33,923 bases of DNA from a virus, in the IMG/VR virus record IMGVR_UViG_3300047550_000707, positions 1 to 33,923 of that record, one strand, 5' to 3'. Shown piece by piece: positions 29,153 to 33,923 of the stretch (positions are counted from its first letter, which is position 1; the number at the start of each line of letters is the position of its first letter). The position numbers and the translations under genes were made by a program. The notes beneath the pieces were generated by a model. It ran no database searches. It saw only the letters and a program-made list of their open reading frames with translations, and was not told where the DNA came from.

Positions 29153-29488
29153 ATGAGCGCCAAGCCAAAATCATTCAGAGTAATTGCAGCAATGCAAGAA
29201 TTGAAAAAAGATTACATGGAACTGACAACAGGAAACATTGCGGCCAGGATGAATGAATCAACAGAGGTGATCGGCCATTACTTGCAATCGATGGCGAAAC
29301 AAGGGGTCATCAAGCGCAATGGCATGATTCTGGATTGGTCCAACAACACGCGAGTCAAGCAGATGAGGTGGAAAATTGCAAACAAGCAGAACGAAGCGTC
29401 CGCACAATCAGTCAGCGCGATGCACAATGTGCCTGGAGATCAAGCCGCCAAGCATGTATTACAAGACCAAGTACAACACGCTCAATAG
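29153..29488 (+). CDS. Winged-helix-like early protein
   Basis: This 111-residue protein has CGGAGGAAATGA before the ATG. The first 60 residues look like a winged helix: FRVIAAMQELKKDYMELTTG, NIAARMNESTEVIGHYLQSM, AKQGVIKRNGMILDW. The C-terminal 40 residues are less typical and overlap, in another frame, the zinc-finger gene that follows. It probably regulates transcription or binds DNA. Confidence 0.6.
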   Translation: MSAKPKSFRVIAAMQELKKDYMELTTGNIAARMNESTEVIGHYLQSMAKQGVIKRNGMILDWSNNTRVKQMRWKIANKQNEASAQSVSAMHNVPGDQAAKHVLQDQVQHAQ

Positions 29489-29564
29489 TTGGTGCAAATT
29501 GTGCGTGAGAGAAGACAGCAAGTTTCGATACCACGCATACAAGGAGAAGAAAGATGCCAGCTAA
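29376..29564 (+). CDS. Zinc-finger protein nested in the end of the previous gene
   Basis: This 62-residue frame starts with TTG at 29376. GAGGTGG lies seven bases upstream, a good ribosome site. C16xxC19 (CTMCLEIKPPSMYYKTKY) and C40xxC43 (WCKLCVRE) form a zinc-ribbon pair typical of small phage HNH-like or recombination-related proteins. It overlaps the winged-helix gene by 113 bases in the +1 frame. Either it is a separate nested gene, or the two are joined by a +1 frameshift into one winged-helix plus zinc-finger protein. Confidence 0.55.
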   Translation: MQTSRTKRPHNQSARCTMCLEIKPPSMYYKTKYNTLNSWCKLCVREDSKFRYHAYKEKKDAS

Positions 29565-29754
29565 CGGGTGGAGAAAGCGACAAATCATGGACGCTAACTA
29601 CATCAAGACTCTGACCCCAGAGAATACCGCATCACTCATGGACAGGCACATAGAAGCTGCCTACCAGACCGGCCTTGTCGCTGGGTTTGCATGGGCCTGC
29701 ATTGCGATGCTAATCGGCATCGCTGCAATTGTCATTACGAAAGGACTGCTATGA
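29554..29754 (+). CDS. Small membrane protein, 66 residues
   Basis: The start is ATG 29554, with AAGGAGAAGAAAG before it; ATG 29587 is a weaker alternative. The N-terminal half is soluble (MDANYIKTLTPENTASLMDR), and the C-terminus is one transmembrane helix (GFAWACIAMLIGIAAIVITK). Its TGA overlaps the next ATG. Function unknown. Confidence 0.6.
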   Translation: MPANGWRKRQIMDANYIKTLTPENTASLMDRHIEAAYQTGLVAGFAWACIAMLIGIAAIVITKGLL

Positions 29755-29924
29755 TTATTGACTACGCTGAAACGCTACAGAAAATCAAGGCACTGGAGCG
29801 CACCGCATACAAACATGCGATCTCAGGAGATACCGAGGAACTGAAGAGGTGCGCTGATCTGTTTATCGAATACGCGACTGATCTTCATCTCTACTGCCTG
29901 TCACAAACAGTCAAGCAAGCATAG
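29751..29924 (+). CDS. Hypothetical helical protein, 57 residues
   Basis: The start is ATG 29751, in an ATGA overlap. MIIDYAETLQKIKALERTAY then GDTEELKRCADLFIEYATDL is all-helical. It is the last gene of the plus operon, and its 3' end overlaps the endolysin 3' end on the other strand by 14 bases. No terminator is visible after it. Confidence 0.6.
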   Translation: MIIDYAETLQKIKALERTAYKHAISGDTEELKRCADLFIEYATDLHLYCLSQTVKQA

Positions 29925-30423
29925 ACTCTGCGGCCTTCTCAACCTCTGCCACCCTGCGGCCCCAGCCTTTGCCAAAGGTTCCCCAGGTTGGCAGTGCCTC
30001 GAGGAACTTGAGGCGCTTGGCCTGGTACATGTCCACGATCTCAGCCGCGTCATGGGCCGCTACAGCCGCAAGCGTACCCTTGCCGATAGCACCATCAGCC
30101 GCAACGCCAACAACCTCCTGTAGCCACTTTGCAGCCCGTCCTGGACCGCTGTTGATGGCAGCGTCGAACACCACATAGTCCACGCCGGCAGGCAGGTCAT
30201 CGCCATGCACCTTGTCCCAGTAGTTGCGCTTGTACAGTGGGCCGACATCAGCCGGTGTCAGGGCGCGCATCGCCTTCTCATCCACCGCATGGCCGACGAA
30301 CTCCTCCCAGACTTTCTTGGTGCAGCCCAGGTTGGTCATGCCGCCGGGGTCAGACGGGTGGTTCACAAAGCCGCCCTCATGGTGCAGCACCGCGGCCAAT
30401 GCCTTCTCAAAGTTCTCCTTCAC
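29911..30423 (-). CDS. Endolysin, glycoside hydrolase family 108-like
   Basis: This 170-residue protein has an N-terminus with the GH108 catalytic block HHEGGFVNHPSDPGGMTNLG: the catalytic Glu is E16, followed by DPGG (25-28). The middle YWDKVHGDDLPAGVDYVVFD and NSGPGRAAKWLQEVVG fit the GH108 domain and its C-terminal peptidoglycan-binding part. It cleaves the glycan strand of peptidoglycan. There is no signal peptide, so it depends on a holin, encoded just upstream with a 17-base overlap. Confidence 0.88.
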   Translation of the reverse strand: MKENFEKALAAVLHHEGGFVNHPSDPGGMTNLGCTKKVWEEFVGHAVDEKAMRALTPADVGPLYKRNYWDKVHGDDLPAGVDYVVFDAAINSGPGRAAKWLQEVVGVAADGAIGKGTLAAVAAHDAAEIVDMYQAKRLKFLEALPTWGTFGKGWGRRVAEVEKAAESMLA

Positions 30424-30652
30424 TTTGCTTCCTTTCCTCAGTTTCGTTCATCTTGATACCAGCCAGCAGCCCAATGAAGCCGCCGACAATGGTCTGGAAT
30501 GCCGGCCCGATCAGCGGGAAGATATCATCATTATCAATGATTTCATTCGACACGAACATACCGAACATCATTGCCGTCACCATAGACAAGAGGATCACGC
30601 ACAGCGTGAAACTTACCATCAGCGTGACATAGAAGGTCAGCTTGTCTTTCAT
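30407..30652 (-). CDS. Putative holin or antiholin, two transmembrane helices
   Basis: This 81-residue protein has two hydrophobic segments, about 8-34 (YVTLMVSFTLCVILLSMVTA) and 46-66 (LIGPAFQTIVGGFIGLLAGI), separated by an acidic loop (NEIIDNDD). The C-terminus is charged (EERKQSEGEL). It overlaps the upstream membrane protein (ATGA) and the endolysin. Size, topology and place fit a class II holin or a holin regulator. Confidence 0.6.
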   Translation of the reverse strand: MKDKLTFYVTLMVSFTLCVILLSMVTAMMFGMFVSNEIIDNDDIFPLIGPAFQTIVGGFIGLLAGIKMNETEERKQSEGEL

Positions 30653-31143
30653 TTCAACCTCACGGGTGGCTTGTCCTTGTCCTTGCTGCCTTGGCTCGAT
30701 CCGAAGTAGAAACTCAGAACCTGCGTTGCTGCCGAGGTGATGAAGCCCAGGGCGAAGATGATGATGTTCTCCTGGCTGTCAGGAATGTCACGAAAGATCA
30801 ACACCCCGATAAGGATGAACGACAGGCCGACAGTACCAAGGGCGAGGATAGGCATGGTCAGTTTGTCCAGCAGCGGAACATTCGCGTTGGTAGCCAGTTC
30901 GACATGCGCTTTCCTGGCGCTGTCGCGGTCCTGCACCTCAAGCTTGAATGCCTCCAGATCAATCTCGGCCAGCTTCTGTGCCGCCTGCGGATCGGACTGG
31001 ATGGCCTGAGTCACAGCCTCCACGGTGTCAGACACACCAAGCTTCTCGGCCATTGCCTTGACGGCCATGCCACCCATAGGGCCGGCCACCACGGTAGCCA
31101 GCGCTGGCGCTGCGCCTTTGAGTAAATCAATGAGAGAGTCCAT
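30649..31143 (-). CDS. Holin, 3TM/gene-transfer-agent release type
   Basis: The start is ATG 31143 with GGGGTGAT before it (a longer frame to 31188 invades the neighbour), giving 164 residues. SLIDLLKGAAPALATVVAGP with MGGMAVKAMAEKLG is followed by KLAEIDLEAFKLEVQDRDSA, then two hydrophobic helices (LTMPILALGTVGLSFILIGV; NIIIFALGFITSAATQVLSF) and the basic end FYFGSSQGSKDK. This matches the holin_3TMs family. It makes the membrane lesion that releases the endolysin. Confidence 0.8.
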   Translation of the reverse strand: MDSLIDLLKGAAPALATVVAGPMGGMAVKAMAEKLGVSDTVEAVTQAIQSDPQAAQKLAEIDLEAFKLEVQDRDSARKAHVELATNANVPLLDKLTMPILALGTVGLSFILIGVLIFRDIPDSQENIIIFALGFITSAATQVLSFYFGSSQGSKDKDKPPVRLK

Positions 31144-31144
31144 A

Positions 31145-31678
31145 TCACCCCGAGTAGTAAATGACAACGCCAACCGTAATTGCACCAATCAGAACAAAAA
31201 CCACGATTCCTACAATCATCAACATCTCTTGCTGCTCTTGCTTCTTGCGCTCGGCCTTGTCTTTAGCCAGCCGTGCCTTGCGAATCTTCTCCCGTGCCGC
31301 TTCGTCCTGCTCGCCGCTGATCCGGTCACGCTCGGCGCACAGTTCCCGGTACAGGTCCATCTCGCCTTTCATGGCGAACATGTCTCTGAGTTCCTGCTCA
31401 AACTCCCGCATCTGCTTTCGCTGCATCACGATTGTGAATGCTTGCGAAAGTGCGGATTCCTGTTTCTCTGCTTCCTTTGGATCGTCTGGCTTGGGTTGAT
31501 TCTTTAGTGTCTCAACCTCTTTAGCCGCCTTCTCGATCTGACCTTGTGCATTGAAGAACTTGCTGAGATCGTCGTAGCAGTCCTTGATCTCATGGCCAAG
31601 ATTGATTGCCTCTTTGACGAAGCCGACAGATGTCTTAGCTAGGGCAAATGCGGCTCCTATAGTAATCGGATCGATCAT
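31145..31678 (-). CDS. Coiled-coil protein with C-terminal membrane anchor
   Basis: This 177-residue protein has an amphipathic/hydrophobic N-terminus MIDPITIGAAFALAKTSVGF. A long charged coiled coil follows (about 45-150, including QRKQMREFEQELRDMFAMKG), and one C-terminal transmembrane helix (LMIVGIVVFVLIGAITVGVV). Similar proteins occur next to lysis genes in several podoviruses without a known role. A spanin-like role is conceivable, but the anchor is at the wrong end for a classical i-spanin, so I leave it open. Confidence 0.55.
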   Translation of the reverse strand: MIDPITIGAAFALAKTSVGFVKEAINLGHEIKDCYDDLSKFFNAQGQIEKAAKEVETLKNQPKPDDPKEAEKQESALSQAFTIVMQRKQMREFEQELRDMFAMKGEMDLYRELCAERDRISGEQDEAAREKIRKARLAKDKAERKKQEQQEMLMIVGIVVFVLIGAITVGVVIYYSG

Positions 31679-31689
31679 TCATAAAGCCC

Positions 31690-31848
31690 CTATGTCTTTG
31701 TGACTAAGTGAAGAAGCAGAAGGATGATGGCCCCAGCGCAGGCGATCCCAATAGACTCGATGCGCTTGATTCGCAGGATCGTTTCTTTCCAACGCTCCGC
31801 ACAGACAGCCTCATGCGTCATAAACCGTGCCGCGATATCAGGTTCCAC
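31690..31848 (-). CDS. Small membrane protein, XhlA-like
   Basis: The gene has 52 residues with a GTG start at 31848 preceded by GGAGATGAGCA. It reads MEPDIAARFMTHEAVCAERW, then KETILRIKRIESIGIACAGA and ends IILLLLHLVTKT: a charged helix followed by one C-terminal transmembrane helix. This is the architecture of XhlA-type haemolysin/holin accessory proteins. It overlaps the tail accessory gene by 11 bases and stops 11 bases before the next gene. It is easily missed because of the GTG start and short length. Confidence 0.65.
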   Translation of the reverse strand: MEPDIAARFMTHEAVCAERWKETILRIKRIESIGIACAGAIILLLLHLVTKT

Positions 31849-32335
31849 TGCTCATCTCCACATGGTCAGGATTGTTCGGCCAGGTCACTTGAACCGCCGC
31901 TTGCAGGGCCGGAACATCAGCAGCAGAATTGATTGCAGCGACAGCAGTTGCGGCGGCAGAGCGAACCGCGGCGCGATAAGCAGACCATGCAGCAGGCACG
32001 GTGGTGGATGTCTCCAGCGCCTTGGTAACCATCCAGTCGCTAGGCAGCAACATGGTGTAGGCGATTTGGTTGATCTGCTTTACCCACTGCGCTTTCAGAC
32101 TATCAAGGTCTTTCGGTGTGCTGGTGATGGTAAGAACATTGCCAGATAAGCTTTCGCTCACCCAATAGAATCTGTCATCCTGGCGCAGGCCAGAGGTCAC
32201 AACCTCAACAAGTCCGACGGAAGACTTCTCTTCTGCTGATGTTAGGTTCAACCAATTCTGCGGGTATTGAACGCCATCAATCTCAAAGGCCGCGCCTTGA
32301 TTGATGTACTGATTCGATGCTGCGTGATAAAACAT
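31838..32335 (-). CDS. Tail-fibre accessory (assembly-like) protein
   Basis: This 165-residue protein has a short N-terminal domain (MFYHAASNQYINQGAAFEID, QYPQNWLNLTSAEEKSSVGL) followed by a helical C-terminal part: LDSLKAQWVKQINQIAYTML, LPSDWMVTKALETSTTVPAA and WSAYRAAVRSAAATA. The pattern, small and directly behind the adhesin gene, is that of tail-fibre assembly chaperones or DUF4376-like proteins. It starts two bases after the adhesin stop codon. Confidence 0.62.
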   Translation of the reverse strand: MFYHAASNQYINQGAAFEIDGVQYPQNWLNLTSAEEKSSVGLVEVVTSGLRQDDRFYWVSESLSGNVLTITSTPKDLDSLKAQWVKQINQIAYTMLLPSDWMVTKALETSTTVPAAWSAYRAAVRSAAATAVAAINSAADVPALQAAVQVTWPNNPDHVEMSSGT

Positions 32336-32337
32336 GA

Positions 32338-33923
32338 TTACCTCGCTCGGGAAAGGGTGAAGGGGTTTTCTGCAAAGGCGGCGTAAATGTATGTGCCAGA
32401 AGCCCCCGGTTCTAAAGTTCCAGTACGAATCTTGAACCCGTTAGCCGTGAAATCTAGAAGTGTGAAGGAGCCTGCGGCGCTACTTGAATCTGGTAGCAAT
32501 TCTTCACCAATTACGTTGTAGGTGTTTCTAGATGAATCGACCAAAATCCAATTGCCTCCAGCAGTGGAGTTCTTAGCCATTAGCCATCTTGGGCGGAAGC
32601 CGCAATACACGAATGCATTATCCGTTGTAGCATTAGAAACGTAACTACCAAAGGCTGAGTAGCCTGAGATGGGGGCAAAGCAGTAGGCGACATAGTTGTT
32701 TCCATTTGTGTTTATTTCAACATTAGAGCCAATACTGAAGACTGATGATGTTGGAGCGGTATTGTTCCAAATTGTTGAATCGGTTGCCAAAGCGCCAGTT
32801 GTATTTAACTTGAGCGTGTAGTTTGCAGGATTAACCCCACCATTGACTGAAGATTGGTACACCCTCCAATCAGTCACAGCACTTCTTGATTTCAAAATAA
32901 TCATTGCTGGCGCAACACCTAGCCCATGCCCCACCGTGGCATTAGCACCAGTGCCCGTATAAGTCACCACGCTAAAGCCAGCAGTCGTGTTTGCACTTAC
33001 TGATGAAGTAATTGTGCCGCTAGTGTTTGATGCCGCAGTGCCGCCACCTTTCCAGTTCCAGCCGACATAAGTTGCGCCTGAGTTGTTGTAGACGGTGTCT
33101 GCGCCAACAGTAAAGCCCGACGCACCGAATGCAGTCAAACCATTGGTGTCGGTTGTTTCAGCGCCGGTCGTATTAGATATGAGTGCTTTGGTAGTACCAC
33201 GAACAGAATCCGTCAGCTTGTTATTGGTAGCAGCAGAGCGCGACTTGATCCATACCATGTCAGGCTGGAACGAAATGCTATTGACCGCATTGCTTACCGT
33301 TTGACTTGCGCCTGTTCCGGTATACAGACTAGCCGCCATGTAGTTCGCGCCGTTGCTGATTGTTGGCGTGGGCAGGTTCTGTGTGCAGAGGGCTTTGTAA
33401 CCTGACGGGGCGGTGTAGGCAAATGGGCGCTGACCAAAGTTATGGTACATGCCAGACCCGTTATATGCACTAGTTCCAGCAACCATTGCGCCACTCAATC
33501 CAGTAAATGCAGTACCTTGGCTTACTCCATTTTTATAAAACGCAAGAGTTCCAGCCCCAGCATCATAAGCAATACCAATTACATCATTGGTTGTGTAACT
33601 TGCGCCATAGGCAGCGGAGGAGCTATTGTTATATTTTGTTCCATTGTTTCCATAATAACTCCAAGAATCTGTTGTGCTTCCTAAAAATACATTGTCTGTT
33701 AAAGCATTAAAACTTGTAGACGCAATGCCAACAAAATAATGATTCCCAGCCCCAGTAGCTCCAGCAGTTGCCTCCCAATACCATTTACCCGATGTCATTG
33801 CTACCGTTGAAACTACTGACCTCCATGTTCCAACGGCGGGGCTTGATGTGTCTAAGTTTGCACTTGATAAGGTTAGGTTACTTTGTTTATTTAAAGGATT
33901 AAGTACGCAATAATTCCCGCGCA
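32338..33923 (-). CDS. Lectin/SPRY-like tail adhesin, C-terminal part (cut by window end)
   Basis: The frame is open from the window end: GNYCVLNPLNKQSNLTLSSA leads into an SPRY-like domain (SGKWYWEATAG, NHYFVGIAS, YTTNDVIGIAYDAGAGTLAF, FGQRPFAYTAPSGYKALCTQ), so ATG 33798 is not the true start. At least 527 residues are present. Two or more beta domains follow, with FQPDMVWIKSRSA, TYVGWNWKGG, FRPRWLMAKNS and YAAFAENPF, of the DUF7483 type found in phage receptor-binding proteins. It is probably the C-terminal part of the gene starting at 554. Expected role: host recognition at the fibre tip. Confidence 0.82.
   Translation of the reverse strand, partial: RGNYCVLNPLNKQSNLTLSSANLDTSSPAVGTWRSVVSTVAMTSGKWYWEATAGATGAGNHYFVGIASTSFNALTDNVFLGSTTDSWSYYGNNGTKYNNSSSAAYGASYTTNDVIGIAYDAGAGTLAFYKNGVSQGTAFTGLSGAMVAGTSAYNGSGMYHNFGQRPFAYTAPSGYKALCTQNLPTPTISNGANYMAASLYTGTGASQTVSNAVNSISFQPDMVWIKSRSAATNNKLTDSVRGTTKALISNTTGAETTDTNGLTAFGASGFTVGADTVYNNSGATYVGWNWKGGGTAASNTSGTITSSVSANTTAGFSVVTYTGTGANATVGHGLGVAPAMIILKSRSAVTDWRVYQSSVNGGVNPANYTLKLNTTGALATDSTIWNNTAPTSSVFSIGSNVEINTNGNNYVAYCFAPISGYSAFGSYVSNATTDNAFVYCGFRPRWLMAKNSTAGGNWILVDSSRNTYNVIGEELLPDSSSAAGSFTLLDFTANGFKIRTGTLEPGASGTYIYAAFAENPFTLSRAR

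Noticed and set aside
1-33923. tRNA genes, CRISPR arrays, insertion sequences, diversity-generating retroelement
   Set aside because: I looked for cloverleaf-like segments, regular spaced repeats, transposase motifs and reverse-transcriptase/template-repeat pairs and found none. A proper tRNA scan was not possible.

Overview
This window looks like an almost complete genome of a short-tailed (podovirus-type) double-stranded DNA phage, probably of a proteobacterium. A beta- or gammaproteobacterial host is my inference from the gene families (Bbp19-like, DUF6321/DUF6496/DUF7696-type small proteins) and from FNR-box-like sites; nothing in the window names the host. The virion genes follow T7-like logic: terminase, one-piece portal, scaffold, capsid, gp11-like adaptor, gp12-like nozzle, three or four internal virion proteins, and a fibre with a T7 gp17-type N-terminus. 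There is no phage RNA polymerase, DNA polymerase, primase, helicase, tRNA, tyrosine integrase or CI-type repressor that I can recognise.

Layout. The late operon is on the minus strand. It starts near 19.9 kb (SSB-like small protein, small and large terminase) and runs leftwards through head genes (17.6-10.1 kb) and tail and ejection genes (10.1-0.5 kb) to position 1, in the middle of an adhesin gene. The other end of the window (33.9 kb) begins inside what is very likely the same adhesin gene, still on the minus strand, followed by a tail-fibre accessory protein and a lysis cassette (31.8-29.9 kb). The window is therefore best read as a circular or circularly permuted genome opened inside the adhesin gene, with a short piece missing at the junction. 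Most neighbours overlap by 1-4 bases (TAATG, TGATG, ATGA), which indicates translational coupling. The one clear break is a strong terminator followed by a promoter-like sequence just before the major capsid gene.

From 20 to 30 kb lie early and accessory genes. A 675-base gene-free region (19840-20514) has several palindromes and an AT-rich patch. It is followed by a minus-strand winged-helix regulator or replication protein (20515-21111), then divergently by a short plus-strand operon (21251-22626) ending in a textbook terminator. Next comes a very GC-rich repeat region with three Chi-like octamers. A minus-strand trio (ribbon-helix-helix protein, RuvC-like resolvase, zinc-finger protein) diverges from a plus-strand operon (24238-29924). 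That operon carries a serine recombinase, a lipoprotein, an HTH protein, a YqaJ-type exonuclease, a RecT-type annealing protein and many small proteins. It meets the lysis genes tail to tail, with overlapping 3' ends.

Functionally, the phage seems to rely on the host replisome and to supply recombination functions (exonuclease, annealing protein, resolvase, serine recombinase). The two divergent control regions (21.1 kb and 24.1 kb) share a near-identical 20-base element built on TTGAyCnAGATCAA, which I consider the most interesting regulatory signal here. All family names are from recognition by eye; no searches were run.
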